Below, in pieces: positions 35,887-45,186 of a stretch of DNA of 64,000 nt (positions are counted from its first letter, which is position 1; every line of letters starts with the position of its first letter). Origin of the DNA: Kosakonia sp. H02 (GTDB lineage Bacteria; Pseudomonadota; Gammaproteobacteria; Enterobacterales; Enterobacteriaceae); NCBI GenBank assembly GCA_030704225.1, contig CP131915.1, forward strand, positions 930,001-994,000, in the 5' to 3' direction. Position numbers and translations under genes: made by a program. The notes beneath the pieces are model-generated. The model searched no databases, had not been told where the DNA came from, and worked only from the letters and a program-made list of their open reading frames with translations.

Positions 35887-37224
35887 TTACCAGCGCGCCT
35901 TGAGCAAGTTTGGCTGGATCCCGCCAATCGCATGGGTATTGCTGAACTGCTGTTTAATACCCGCTTCAAACTCTTCGCGGAAATATTTAATCGCGCTCTG
36001 CAACGGCTCAACCGCACCTGGCGCATGGGCGCAGAAGGTTTTGCCCGGCCCGAGCTGCCGACACAGTTGCTCAAGGGTCTCAATGTCACCAGGCTGGCCT
36101 TCGCCACGCTCCAGCGCACGCAGGATCTTCACACTCCACGGCAGGCCGTCGCGGCATGGCGTACACCAGCCACAGGACTCGCGGGCGAAGAACTCTTCCA
36201 GGTTACGCACCAGCGGCACCATGCCAATTTCATGGTCAACGGCCATTGCCAGCGCGGTACCCAGACGGCTGCCTGCTTTACCAATGCTTTCAAATTCCAT
36301 CGGCAAATCGAGATGCGCTTCGGTCAGGAAGTCGGTGCCCGCGCCGCCCGGCTGCCAGGCTTTGAATTTCAGGCCATCGCGCATGCCGCCAGCGTAATCT
36401 TCGAGGATTTCACGCGCGGTGGTGCCAAACGGCAGTTCCCACACGCCCGGGTTTTTTACGCGCCCGGAGAAGCCCATCAGCTTGGTACCGGCATCTTTGC
36501 TGGTCGAAATGTTCTGATACCACTCGACGCCGTTTTCCAGGATAGCCGGCACGTTACACAGGGTTTCGACGTTGTTGACACAGGTCGGTTTACCCCACGC
36601 GCCGGAGCTGGCCGGGAATGGCGGTTTGGAACGCGGGTTGGCACGACGGCCTTCCAGCGAGTTAATCAGCGCGGTCTCTTCCCCGCAGATATAACGACCG
36701 GCCCCGGTATGAACGATAAGTTCGAAATCGAACCCGCTGCCGAGAATGTTTTTGCCAAGGAAGCCAGCTTCGGTGGCTTCGGCAATCGCCCGACGCAGGC
36801 GCTCTGCCGCTTCAATGTATTCGCCGCGCAGGAAGATGTAGCCGCGGTACGCTTTCAGCGCAAACGCGGAGATCAACATGCCTTCCACCAGCAGGTGCGG
36901 CAGTTGCTCCATCAGCAGGCGATCTTTATAGGTGCCCGGCTCCATTTCATCGGCGTTACATAGCAGGTAACGGATGTTCATGGATTCGTCTTTCGGCATC
37001 AGGCTCCACTTAAGACCCGTGGAGAAGCCCGCGCCGCCGCGTCCTTTCAGACCGGCGTCTTTGACCTGGTTGACAATTTCATCCGGTGCCAGCCCGGTCA
37101 GGGCCTTACGCGCACCGACATAGCCGTTTTTACTCTGGTACTCTTCGAGCCAGACCGGCTGTTGGTCATCGCGCAGACGCCAGGTCAGCGGATGGGTTTC
37201 GGGAGTACGGATAATGTTTTTCAT
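35887..37224 (-). CDS. nuoF: NADH-quinone oxidoreductase subunit F
   Basis: NADH-binding FMN subunit with the N3 [4Fe-4S] cluster; it takes hydride from NADH. It has 445 residues. The FMN/NADH-binding region shows GLKGRGGAGFSTGLKW and YICGEETALINSLEG, and the cluster ligands are in ESCGWCTPCRDG plus a later cysteine. It overlaps nuoE by ATGA; 31 bases precede nuoG. Confidence 0.98.
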   Translation of the reverse strand: MKNIIRTPETHPLTWRLRDDQQPVWLEEYQSKNGYVGARKALTGLAPDEIVNQVKDAGLKGRGGAGFSTGLKWSLMPKDESMNIRYLLCNADEMEPGTYKDRLLMEQLPHLLVEGMLISAFALKAYRGYIFLRGEYIEAAERLRRAIAEATEAGFLGKNILGSGFDFELIVHTGAGRYICGEETALINSLEGRRANPRSKPPFPASSGAWGKPTCVNNVETLCNVPAILENGVEWYQNISTSKDAGTKLMGFSGRVKNPGVWELPFGTTAREILEDYAGGMRDGLKFKAWQPGGAGTDFLTEAHLDLPMEFESIGKAGSRLGTALAMAVDHEIGMVPLVRNLEEFFARESCGWCTPCRDGLPWSVKILRALERGEGQPGDIETLEQLCRQLGPGKTFCAHAPGAVEPLQSAIKYFREEFEAGIKQQFSNTHAIGGIQPNLLKARW

Positions 37225-37721
37225 TTATACCGCTCCAGCAAGTCCGGGATCGTTTCCGGCGTCAGGGAACTGTGGGTATCTTCATCGATCATCATGGTCG
37301 GGCCTTTATCACAGTTGCCCAGACAGCAGGTTGGCAGCAGCGTAAAACGACCATCGAACGTGGTCTGGCCCGGTTTGATTTTCAGATGGCTTTCAATCGC
37401 CGACTGAATACCCTGATAACCGGTGATATGGCACACCACGCTGTCGCAGTAGCGAATTACGTGACGCCCCACCGGCTGGCGGAAGATCTGGCTGTAGAAT
37501 GTCGCCACGCCTTCGACGTCGCTCGCCGGGATGCCCAGAACCTCAGCAATGGCATAAATCGCACCGTCCGGCACCCAGCCACGCTGTTTCTGAACGATCT
37601 TCAGCGCTTCAATGGACGCCGCACGCGGATCTTCGTAGTGGTGCTTCTCGTGCTCAATGGCCTCACGCTCTGCCGCACTCAGCTCAAAAGCCTCGGTTTG
37701 TGGTTGTTGATTCTCGTGCAT
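37221..37721 (-). CDS. nuoE: NADH-quinone oxidoreductase subunit E
   Basis: Thioredoxin-fold subunit with the off-path [2Fe-2S] cluster N1a. It has 166 residues. Ligand cysteines are visible in YCDSVVCHITG and TCCLGNCDKGP. It begins 2 bases after the nuoCD stop, with SD sequence inside the nuoCD end, and overlaps nuoF. Confidence 0.98.
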   Translation of the reverse strand: MHENQQPQTEAFELSAAEREAIEHEKHHYEDPRAASIEALKIVQKQRGWVPDGAIYAIAEVLGIPASDVEGVATFYSQIFRQPVGRHVIRYCDSVVCHITGYQGIQSAIESHLKIKPGQTTFDGRFTLLPTCCLGNCDKGPTMMIDEDTHSSLTPETIPDLLERYK

Positions 37722-37723
37722 AA

Positions 37724-39526
37724 TTAGCGGTCCACATCTGACATAACAAAATCGATACTACCCAGGTAGACAATCAAGTCGGATACCAGGCTGCCACGGA
37801 TCGCTGCCGGAATTTGCTGCAAATGCGGGAAACTCGGCGTACGAATGCGGGTGCGGTAGCTCATGGTGCTGCCGTCGCTGGTCAGGTAGTAACTGTTGAT
37901 ACCCTTGGTTGCCTCGATCATCTGGAAGGATTCGTTAGCCGGCATGACCGGGCCCCACGAGACTTGCAGGAAGTGAGTAATCAGGGTTTCGATATGTTGC
38001 AGCGTGCGCTCTTTCGGCGGCGGCGTCGTCAGCGGGTGATCCGCTTTGAACGGGCCTTCCGGCATATTGTTGAGGCACTGCTCAAGAATGCGCAGGCTCT
38101 GGCGCAGCTCTTCAACTTTCAGCATCACGCGGGTGTAGCAGTCGCTGACGCCACCGCCGACCGGGATTTCAAAGTCGAAGTTCTCATAACCAGAGTACGG
38201 GCGCGCTTTACGGATGTCGAAGTTGATGCCCGTCGCGCGCAGGCCAGCACCGGTGGTGCCCCACTCCAGCGCCTCTTTCGCGCCGTAAGCGGCAACGCCC
38301 TGGGCGCGGCCTTTCAGAATGGTGTTGCGCAGCGCGGCTTTCTCGTAAGAGGCCAGACGTTTCGGCATCCAGTCGAGGAACTCACGCAGCAGACGATCCC
38401 AACCGCGCGGCAGATCGTGCGCCACGCCGCCAATGCGGAACCAGGCCGGGTGCATACGGAAACCGGTGATCGCTTCCACCAGATCGTAGATTTTCTGCCG
38501 ATCGGTAAAGGCGAAGAACACCGGCGTCATCGCGCCCACGTCCTGAATAAAGGTTGAGATATAGAGCAGATGGCTGTTGATGCGGAACAGTTCCGAGAGC
38601 ATCACGCGGATAACGTCGACGCGCTCCGGCACCGTAATGCCCGCCAGTTTTTCCACCGCCAGCACATAAGGCATTTCGTTAACGCAACCGCCGAGGTACT
38701 CGACACGGTCGGTATACGGAATGTAGCTGTGCCAGGACTGGCGCTCGCCCATTTTCTCTGCACCACGGTGGTGGTAACCGATATCTGGCACGCAGTCGAC
38801 GATCTCTTCGCCATCGAGTTGCAGGATGATACGGAACGCACCATGCGCAGACGGGTGGTTCGGGCCGAGGTTGAGGAACATGAAGTCCTCGTTGTCGGTG
38901 CCGCGTTTCATGCCCCAGTCTTCCGGCTTAAAGGTCAACGCTTCCATTTCCAGATCCTGCTTGGCTTTGGTCAGCTCAAACGGGTCGAATTCGGTGGCGC
39001 GCGCCGGGTAGTCTTTACGCAGCGGGTGTCCCGTCCAGGTCTGCGGCATCATGATGCGCGTCAGATGCGGGTGACCATCAAAAGTGATGCCAAACATCTC
39101 CCAGGTTTCACGCTCGTACCAGTTGGCGTTAGGGAAAAGTTTGGTCAGCGTCGGCACATGCAAATCGTTTTCAGACAGCGCCACTTTCAGCATGATGTCG
39201 CTGTTGCGATCGATCGAAATGAAGTGGTAGAAAACGGAAAAATCCGCGGCGGGCAAACCGGCGCGGTGGGTGCGTAGACGCTCGTCCATGCCGTGGAGAT
39301 CGAACAGCATGACGTAAGGTTTCGGCAATTTCTTTAAGAAATCGACCGCTTCCAGTAATTGCTCACGCTTCACCCAAACGACGGGTACCCCGGTGCGGGT
39401 CGCCTGAACGGTAAAGGCATCCGGCCCAAAACGGTTGCGCAATTCGCCAATGACGGGATCGTTCAGATGATCCCTGGTCTGCCATGGGGCTTCTTGCGCA
39501 GTTAAATCGGTCATAGTTTTCACCAT
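37724..39526 (-). CDS. nuoCD: NADH-quinone oxidoreductase fused subunit CD
   Basis: Natural fusion of NuoC (about residues 1-190) and the hydrogenase-like NuoD (rest), as in all enterobacteria. The NuoD part forms the quinone site with NuoB. It is 600 residues from the ATG at 39526 (MVKTMTDLTAQE); an upstream ATG at 39556 is not supported by homology. Signatures are NWYERETWEMFGI, DYPARATEFDPFE, LGPNHPSAHGAFRI and the conserved C-terminus GSIDFVMSDVDR. An 89-base gap precedes it, containing a CTTCGC/GCGAAG inverted repeat. Confidence 0.98.
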   Translation of the reverse strand: MVKTMTDLTAQEAPWQTRDHLNDPVIGELRNRFGPDAFTVQATRTGVPVVWVKREQLLEAVDFLKKLPKPYVMLFDLHGMDERLRTHRAGLPAADFSVFYHFISIDRNSDIMLKVALSENDLHVPTLTKLFPNANWYERETWEMFGITFDGHPHLTRIMMPQTWTGHPLRKDYPARATEFDPFELTKAKQDLEMEALTFKPEDWGMKRGTDNEDFMFLNLGPNHPSAHGAFRIILQLDGEEIVDCVPDIGYHHRGAEKMGERQSWHSYIPYTDRVEYLGGCVNEMPYVLAVEKLAGITVPERVDVIRVMLSELFRINSHLLYISTFIQDVGAMTPVFFAFTDRQKIYDLVEAITGFRMHPAWFRIGGVAHDLPRGWDRLLREFLDWMPKRLASYEKAALRNTILKGRAQGVAAYGAKEALEWGTTGAGLRATGINFDIRKARPYSGYENFDFEIPVGGGVSDCYTRVMLKVEELRQSLRILEQCLNNMPEGPFKADHPLTTPPPKERTLQHIETLITHFLQVSWGPVMPANESFQMIEATKGINSYYLTSDGSTMSYRTRIRTPSFPHLQQIPAAIRGSLVSDLIVYLGSIDFVMSDVDR

Positions 39527-39615
39527 TGCAAAGGGTCCGTGGTGACTGTGGGGCAATGCTTCGCGTTATAGGATTATTGAAATGCGAAGTTTTCGTCTTT
39601 GCCCACAGGCGCAAA

Positions 39616-40290
39616 TTAAATCTCGTCCGGCGTACGCAGATTGGTGACGGCAATGCGTTCACCGCGTTTACGTTCGCGTTCTGACTGCATGTTGGCGCGA
39701 TATACGCCCTGATCGCCAACCACCCAGGAGAGCGGACGACGTTCTTTGCCAATCGATTCCTGCAACAGCATCAGCGCCTGCATATAGGCTTCTGGACGTG
39801 GCGGACAGCCTGGGATGTAGACATCCACCGGGATAAATTTGTCGACGCCCTGCACAACCGAATAGATGTCGTACATACCGCCAGAGTTAGCGCAGGCCCC
39901 CATTGAGATAACCCATTTCGGTTCCAGCATCTGGTCGTAAAGGCGCTGAATGACCGGTGCCATTTTGGTAAACGGCGTGCCCGCGACCACCATCAGATCC
40001 GCCTGACGTGGCGAGGCGCGCAGGACTTCCGCACCAAAACGCGCAACGTCGTGCACGGCCGTAAAGGATGTCACCATCTCTACATAGCAGCACGACAGGC
40101 CGAAGTTATACGGCCAAATTGAGTTCTTACGGCCCCAGTTCACCATATCGTGCAGGACATTTTCGAGCTTGCCCATGTAGACGCTACGGTTGATTTCTTG
40201 TTCCAGGGGGTCGGTTACGATCTCCTGTTTTTGCAGGGGGTAACGGTCGTTCTCACCGTTAGGATCTATGCGGGTGAGCGTATAATCCAT
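39616..40290 (-). CDS. nuoB: NADH-quinone oxidoreductase subunit B
   Basis: Holds cluster N2, the last iron-sulfur centre before quinone. It has 224 residues, four more than E. coli (220) owing to a short insertion near residue 43 (LENVLHDM). The N2 ligands are in GLSCCYVEM, MGACANSGG and IPGCPPRPEA. A position that is Cys in E. coli (GTCFTKM) is Pro here; this is not a cluster ligand. It lies 15 bases after nuoA. Confidence 0.98.
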   Translation of the reverse strand: MDYTLTRIDPNGENDRYPLQKQEIVTDPLEQEINRSVYMGKLENVLHDMVNWGRKNSIWPYNFGLSCCYVEMVTSFTAVHDVARFGAEVLRASPRQADLMVVAGTPFTKMAPVIQRLYDQMLEPKWVISMGACANSGGMYDIYSVVQGVDKFIPVDVYIPGCPPRPEAYMQALMLLQESIGKERRPLSWVVGDQGVYRANMQSERERKRGERIAVTNLRTPDEI

Positions 40291-40305
40291 CTTATTGCCT
40301 CGCGG

Positions 40306-40749
40306 TTAGCGTTGACTGTCAGTGTAGCTGTTGGTCTCTGGGTTGATTTGTGCACGGCGCGAACGCACCGGTGTCCAATCCAGCGCGCCAATACGCACCA
40401 GATAAACCAGACCAGCCAGCAGCACTAATATAAAAATAGCGGCTTCGACAAATCCGACCCAACCACTCTCGCGAATGGAGGTTGACCATGCATAAAGGTA
40501 AAGCGCTTCCACGTCGAAGATGACGAAGAACATGGCCACCAGGTAGAACTTGGCGGAAAGACGTAAGCGAGCGGAACCGACGGAGTCGATACCTGATTCG
40601 AAAGGAACGTTTTTGTGCCTTGCGCGCGCGCGACCGCCCAAAAACCGACCGCCAATCAGCATGAAGCAGCACAGGCCAATGGCGACAATAAGAAAGATAG
40701 CGAATGCCCAGTGATGAGCGATGATTTCAGTGGATGTTGACATACGCAT
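40306..40749 (-). CDS. nuoA: NADH-quinone oxidoreductase subunit A
   Basis: First gene of the nuo operon; a three-helix membrane subunit at the junction of the two arms. Its 147 residues match E. coli. The conserved loop FESGIDSVGSARLRLSAKFY and the DVEALYLYAW helix with acidic residues are present. Regulation is expected from the 625-base upstream region (ArcA, NarL and Fnr in E. coli); I did not recognise firm sites there. Confidence 0.98.
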   Translation of the reverse strand: MRMSTSTEIIAHHWAFAIFLIVAIGLCCFMLIGGRFLGGRARARHKNVPFESGIDSVGSARLRLSAKFYLVAMFFVIFDVEALYLYAWSTSIRESGWVGFVEAAIFILVLLAGLVYLVRIGALDWTPVRSRRAQINPETNSYTDSQR

Positions 40750-40825
40750 TGCTTAACTCAAAAGGTAGCGTTAATACCTCTGCTCTTGCTGGCAGATGAC
40801 GCCACATCGATTCACGGGGAGGAAT

Positions 40826-40882
40826 AAAAAACCACATACTTACTGTGCAAAAGCTGAAAACAGCTAAATGATGTGGGTTTTT
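40826..40882 (-). terminator. Terminator-like hairpin in the nuoA leader
   Basis: Plus-strand AAAAAACCACAT (40826-40837) and ATGTGGGTTTTT (40871-40882) are inverted apart from one bulged base, with an inner hairpin AGCTG-aaaa-CAGCT. In the nuo (minus) direction the stem ends in six T. It sits about 77 bases upstream of nuoA, so it could attenuate nuo transcription; it could equally terminate a plus-strand transcript. Confidence 0.5.
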
Positions 40883-41292
40883 ACTCCTTTCTATAACCTT
40901 TTGTCAACTTTAACAAAAGTTTCATCACATTAGTTTACATCGGCAGCAACTCATTAACATTTAGTGCCGTTTTATTGACCGGCTCCAAACTTTCCTGCGG
41001 CAAGATCAGGTGTTGAATCGTGTCCGTTGTGAAGAATTACAAAAATTACCCTCTTATTTTGACAGGATTTTGACCGGATTCCTCCCCCTCTACGGGAGTA
41101 TTTTCTTGATCTGCGACACGCTTTTGTTAATTCATACAATGAAACGGCAACAATCTTGCTTGATTTTTAACATGAGCAGAGGGCATGAAAGACTATAGAT
41201 GATAAAGGGTGAGTTTGCTGTGACGATGGTTAACTTGCTGAAAGAAATAATTATTTCAACTACTGATAATTTACTTGCTCATTGTTTGTGCG

Positions 41293-41338
41293 AAAAATGA
41301 ACCGATAACCGCGTTTTTACCGTCAGCGGTTCATTTTT
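41293..41338. terminator. lrhA terminator (bidirectional)
   Basis: AAAAATGAACCG (41293-41304) and CGGTTCATTTTT (41327-41338) form a perfect 12-base inverted repeat with a 22-base centre. A T-run at the end on both strands makes a bidirectional intrinsic terminator downstream of lrhA. Confidence 0.75.
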
Positions 41339-41374
41339 GCACTTACATTTTGTTACCAGTTTTAGTGCGGAATG

Positions 41375-42313
41375 TTAGCTAAAATCCCCTTCGACGATGA
41401 GTGAATCGCCTCCTCCTTCAGAGGTACTGCCATTGTATTGCCAGGGATTTTGATAATGCTCCATCGCCTGGAAAATCACCTGTGCCAACTCATTCGGGCT
41501 GTCCGGGTTGCAACAGAGCAGATACTCCGTCTCCGGTAGTAGCGGCAAGCCCTCGGCTCGCCCGAGCACGCGCAGATCGGGGCTCATCATTTCTACCGGT
41601 CGCGCGGTGACACCCAACCCCGCTTTAACCGCCGCCTTTACCGCAGAAAGCGTGGACGCCACATAAGCCATGCGCCAGGGAATATCGGCTTCATTCAGGG
41701 CGGCAATCACCATATCGCGGAAGGTGCTTGGTTCATCCATTAGCACCAGCGGGATCGGCTCACCTTTTTGCAACACATATTCCGCCGCACAATACCAGTG
41801 CGTCGGCGAGGTGCGCAGCGTCAAATAGTCAAAGTGTGTTGAACGATGGGTGGTCACGACCAGATCAACATCCTGATCCTGTAGGCGATCGCCGGAGAAA
41901 GGATTGCGTTTAACCCGCACATCGAGCGCAAGTTTCGGGTAGACCGAGCTAATACGATTAAGCAAGAACGGCAATATAGTATCGGCAGATTCATCTGAAG
42001 CGCCGATAGTTAATACGCCCTGAAGATTACTAAACATCAGCGAAGTACATGCTTCATCATTGAAACGTAAGATCTTTCGTGCATAGCCCAATAATTGAAT
42101 GCCATGCTCCGTCAGCAGTTTATTACGACCATGACGGGCAAAAAGTTCTTTTCCCACTAATTGTTCCAGCCGCTGCATTTGCTGACTGACAGCAGACTGT
42201 GTGCGACAAACCGCAGCAGCGGCCGCAGCAAAGGTGTTCAAATCAGCGACCGCAACGAAGGTTCTCAGCAGATCGAGGTCGAGATTCAGTATCGGACGAT
42301 TTGCATTTATCAT
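41375..42313 (-). CDS. lrhA: LysR-family regulator LrhA
   Basis: Transcription factor that represses flhDC, type 1 fimbriae and rpoS translation in E. coli. Its 312 residues match E. coli. The N-terminal helix-turn-helix is at about residues 12-70 (TFAAAAAAVCRTQSAVSQQMQRLE), and a LysR effector domain follows. The C-terminal tail differs from E. coli (STSEGGGDSLIVEGDFS). The gene has its own terminator before nuo and a very long upstream region. Its presence beside a FliA-dependent cheV fits a motile organism. Confidence 0.97.
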   Translation of the reverse strand: MINANRPILNLDLDLLRTFVAVADLNTFAAAAAAVCRTQSAVSQQMQRLEQLVGKELFARHGRNKLLTEHGIQLLGYARKILRFNDEACTSLMFSNLQGVLTIGASDESADTILPFLLNRISSVYPKLALDVRVKRNPFSGDRLQDQDVDLVVTTHRSTHFDYLTLRTSPTHWYCAAEYVLQKGEPIPLVLMDEPSTFRDMVIAALNEADIPWRMAYVASTLSAVKAAVKAGLGVTARPVEMMSPDLRVLGRAEGLPLLPETEYLLCCNPDSPNELAQVIFQAMEHYQNPWQYNGSTSEGGGDSLIVEGDFS

Positions 42314-43262
42314 AATTTTTCACTTACGGGTTGCTCGCGCGCAGATACCCGGGTTTATGCTGTGCTCGTAAGATTAAGTAAGTCCTTTTATAAAGCGCAT
42401 CCTGCATTGCCAGGACGATAGAAGCCTGACAGTAAGTTCTGGAGTTTTTAGTTCGCTGTCTGATGCGCGCTGAACTCTATTGCTTTATTTGGCACACTCC
42501 CATCCTTTTGGATATATAAACCATGCCAAACTGTGTTAATCCTTTTAAGAAAAAACATATATGCGCAACAAACACCGGCCTGACATAGCTTTGCTGGTAT
42601 ATAGCCAAAACCCAAATAACGGGTTGGAAGTAAACATGAGTAATAACAATCGACTAAAATTAAGAAATGCCCCTTACAGCAGTATGGTCTTACCAGTAAG
42701 CGTCATTTCTTGACGTCAGAGTTTAACCTAAAACCTTTTTATTTATAAGCGTTAATACGAATTATCTTAAGCTAAAGAATTGCCGACTGGCAAAACCCGC
42801 TCTTAATAATATCGGAGAGAGTGATAGTTACCATTCTCAATATTAAATAGCGAACCTTTGTTTATAAGCTTCCTATTAATAACAGTTAACATTGCGTTTA
42901 CAGCACCAGCTTACCGTCGCCAATGTAAACAGGGAGACTTCTGTCCCATCCCACAGATTTTGCGCAAGAATCTTCTAATATCGTATGACGACATGTCTAA
43001 ACTCGCACTAAGCAAGCGGTTTTATTTGGTGAAAAATTACAACATTTAATCTTTTATTGGCAGTAATTACTGAAAATTTGCGTAAACGAAGCGTAAGCAA
43101 GAAACATAAAGCGAGAAACATAGTTAAAAGATCGTTAACGAAAGAGTCAGATCGGGCAAAATCTTCTTCTGTTAACCTTCAAAACTGACGGGCGTGGGAG
43201 TACATTGTTCCGTGCTCACTTCCACGGCAGGCAGTGGCTATTCTCGCAAAAGGCAAAGGTTC
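42314..43262. other. Long AT-rich lrhA-alaA intergenic region
   Basis: This stretch of 949 bases between divergent lrhA and alaA is markedly AT-rich compared with its flanks. In E. coli the lrhA message has an unusually long leader (several hundred bases) targeted by small RNAs, so much of the left part is probably lrhA leader. An inverted repeat TTTGGCA/TGCCAAA lies around 42488-42529, and a possible small gene at 42636-42713. Near alaA, CCGTG/CACGG (43211-43227) can form a hairpin. A 63-codon TTG frame at 42858-43049 is not supported. Confidence 0.5.
42636..42713 (+). CDS. Possible 25-residue protein upstream of alaA
   Basis: ATG at 42636 opens a 25-codon frame, beginning MSNNNRLKLRN and ending LPVSVIS, with GGAAG five bases upstream. 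It has a basic, polar N-terminus and a hydrophobic C-terminal third. It lies on the plus strand within the long AT-rich lrhA-alaA gap. I do not recognise the protein; conservation of the frame in relatives would decide. It may be chance. Confidence 0.3.
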   Translation: MSNNNRLKLRNAPYSSMVLPVSVIS

Positions 43263-44477
43263 ATGTCCTCCATCGAAAAATCCAGCAAATTAGATAACGT
43301 CTGTTATGACATTCGTGGCCCGGTTCTTAAAGAAGCAAAGCGTCTGGAAGAAGAAGGCAACAAAGTTCTCAAACTCAACATTGGCAACCCTGCCCCTTTC
43401 GGCTTCGAAGCACCGGATGAAATCCTGGTTGATGTGATTCGTAACCTGCCTGGCGCACAAGGTTATTGCGACTCCAAAGGACTTTACTCCGCCCGCAAAG
43501 CCATCATGCAGCACTACCAGGCGCGCGGCATGCGCGAAGTCACCGTCGAAGATATCTATATCGGCAACGGTGTTTCTGAACTGATTGTGCAATCAATGCA
43601 GGCACTGCTGAATAGCGGCGATGAAATGCTGGTTCCTGCGCCCGACTACCCGCTATGGACCGCGGCGGTGTCGCTCTCCGGCGGGAAAGCCGTGCACTAT
43701 CTGTGCGATGAATCCGCCGGATGGTTCCCTGATCTCGACGACATCCGCGCCAAAATTACTCCACGCACGCGCGGTATCGTGATTATCAACCCCAACAACC
43801 CGACGGGCGCGGTCTATTCAAAAGAGCTGCTGCTGGAGATTGTTGAGCTTGCACGTCAGCACAACCTGATTATTTTCGCCGATGAGATCTACGACAAAAT
43901 TCTCTACGACGACGCGCAACACCACTCTATTGCCGCGCTGGCACCGGATCTGTTCACCATTACCTTTAACGGCTTGTCGAAAACCTACCGCGTCGCCGGT
44001 TTCCGTCAGGGCTGGATGGTATTGAGCGGGCCGAAAAAGCACGCCAAAGGCTATATTGAAGGGCTGGAGATGCTGGCATCGATGCGCCTGTGTGCCAACG
44101 TTCCAGCGCAGCACGCCATTCAGACCGCGCTGGGCGGTTACCAGAGCATCAGCGAATTTATTGTGCCAGGCGGTCGCCTGTATGAGCAGCGCAATCGCGC
44201 GTGGGAATTGATTAACGATATTCCCGGTGTGTCATGTGTGAAGCCGAGCGGCGCGCTCTATATGTTCCCGAAAATTGACGCTAAGCGCTTCAACATCTTT
44301 GATGACCAGAAAATGGTGCTCGATTTCCTGTTGCAGGAAAAAGTGCTGCTGGTTCAGGGCTCCGCCTTTAACTGGCCGTGGCCGGATCATGTGCGCATTG
44401 TGACCCTGCCGCGTGAAGACGATCTGGAAATGGCGATCACCCGTTTCGGCCGTTTCCTTTCCGGTTATCACCAGTAA
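43263..44477 (+). CDS. alaA: Glutamate-pyruvate aminotransferase AlaA
   Basis: Main alanine-synthesising transaminase (formerly YfbQ), PLP-dependent class I. It is 404 residues from ATG 43263, collinear with E. coli (405). Signatures are IINPNNPTGAVYS, IFADEIYDKILYD and the PLP lysine in NGLSKTYRVAGFRQGW. The start is set by homology (MSSIEKSSKLDNVCYD); a longer frame from 43194 is not supported. The next gene yfbR follows in the same direction after 80 bases. Confidence 0.97.
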   Translation: MSSIEKSSKLDNVCYDIRGPVLKEAKRLEEEGNKVLKLNIGNPAPFGFEAPDEILVDVIRNLPGAQGYCDSKGLYSARKAIMQHYQARGMREVTVEDIYIGNGVSELIVQSMQALLNSGDEMLVPAPDYPLWTAAVSLSGGKAVHYLCDESAGWFPDLDDIRAKITPRTRGIVIINPNNPTGAVYSKELLLEIVELARQHNLIIFADEIYDKILYDDAQHHSIAALAPDLFTITFNGLSKTYRVAGFRQGWMVLSGPKKHAKGYIEGLEMLASMRLCANVPAQHAIQTALGGYQSISEFIVPGGRLYEQRNRAWELINDIPGVSCVKPSGALYMFPKIDAKRFNIFDDQKMVLDFLLQEKVLLVQGSAFNWPWPDHVRIVTLPREDDLEMAITRFGRFLSGYHQ

Positions 44478-44557
44478 TCTGTACCGGGGGAGGATTTGCA
44501 TCTTCCCCCACACTCTGCGCAAAATGGCTCAGGTCGCAGTCACAGACAAGGTTAACT

Positions 44558-45157
44558 ATGAGTCAGAGTCACTTCTTCGCGCATCTCTCCCGCCTTAAAC
44601 TCATCAATCGCTGGCCGCTGATGCGTAACGTACGCACAGAAAATGTGTCCGAGCACAGCCTGCAAGTCGCGATGGTCGCCCACGCGCTGGCGGCTATCAA
44701 AAACCGCAAATTCGCGGGCCAGGTGAATGCCGAGCGTATCGCACTCCTGGCGATGTACCATGACGCATCGGAAGTATTAACCGGGGATTTACCCACGCCG
44801 GTGAAATACTTCAACTCGCAGATTGCCCATGAATACAAAGCCATTGAAAAGATCGCCCAGCAAAAACTGGTCGAAATGGTGCCGGAAGAGTTGCAGGATA
44901 TTTTTGCCCCGCTGATCGATGAACATCAATACAGCGAGGAAGAGAAATCGATTGTTAAACAGGCCGATGCCCTGTGCGCCTATTTGAAATGCCTGGAAGA
45001 ATTATCTGCCGGCAACAATGAGTTCCTGCTGGCGAAATCGCGCCTGGAGAAAACGCTTGATGCCCGCCGTAGCCCGGAAATGGATTATTTCATGCAGGTC
45101 TTTGTGCCAAGTTTTCATTTATCGCTGGATGAGATAAGCCAGGACTCACCGCTGTAA
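44558..45157 (+). CDS. yfbR: 5'-Deoxynucleotidase YfbR
   Basis: HD-domain phosphohydrolase specific for deoxyribonucleoside 5'-monophosphates. Its 199 residues match E. coli. The metal ligands His33, His68-Asp69 and Asp137 are visible in NVSEHSLQV, AMYHDASEV and KQADALCAYLK. It takes part in dNMP turnover and dUMP formation. It is followed by a hairpin between convergent yfbR and yfbS. Confidence 0.97.
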   Translation: MSQSHFFAHLSRLKLINRWPLMRNVRTENVSEHSLQVAMVAHALAAIKNRKFAGQVNAERIALLAMYHDASEVLTGDLPTPVKYFNSQIAHEYKAIEKIAQQKLVEMVPEELQDIFAPLIDEHQYSEEEKSIVKQADALCAYLKCLEELSAGNNEFLLAKSRLEKTLDARRSPEMDYFMQVFVPSFHLSLDEISQDSPL

Positions 45158-45160
45158 TTC

Positions 45161-45182
45161 AGGCCGGGTCGCCGCCCGGCCT
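45161..45182. terminator. GC hairpin between yfbR and yfbS
   Basis: AGGCCGGG (45161-45168) and CCCGGCCT (45175-45182) form a perfect 8-base stem with a 6-base loop between convergent genes. It is REP-like and lacks a T-run, so it is probably a 3'-end stabiliser or weak terminator for both transcripts. Confidence 0.55.
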
Positions 45183-45186
45183 GTTA

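Larger units (their letters stand above)
40750..41374. other. lrhA-nuoA intergenic region (nuo control region)
   Basis: This stretch of 625 AT-rich bases has no supportable gene. It holds a terminator-like hairpin at 40826-40882 in the presumed nuo leader and the lrhA terminator at 41293-41338. In E. coli the nuo transcription start is about 280 bases upstream of nuoA, which would fall near 41030 here. A 62-codon frame at 41010-41198 opens with GTG and shows no coding signal. Confidence 0.6.

Noticed and set aside
41010..41198. 62-codon plus-strand frame in the lrhA-nuoA gap
   Set aside because: It starts with GTG without a ribosome site, has no recognisable domain, and lies in AT-rich regulatory DNA.
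42858..43049. 63-codon frame opening with a hydrophobic, signal-peptide-like stretch
   Set aside because: The start codon is TTG with no Shine-Dalgarno, and the rest of the sequence looks random; the hydrophobic start follows from the T-rich DNA.
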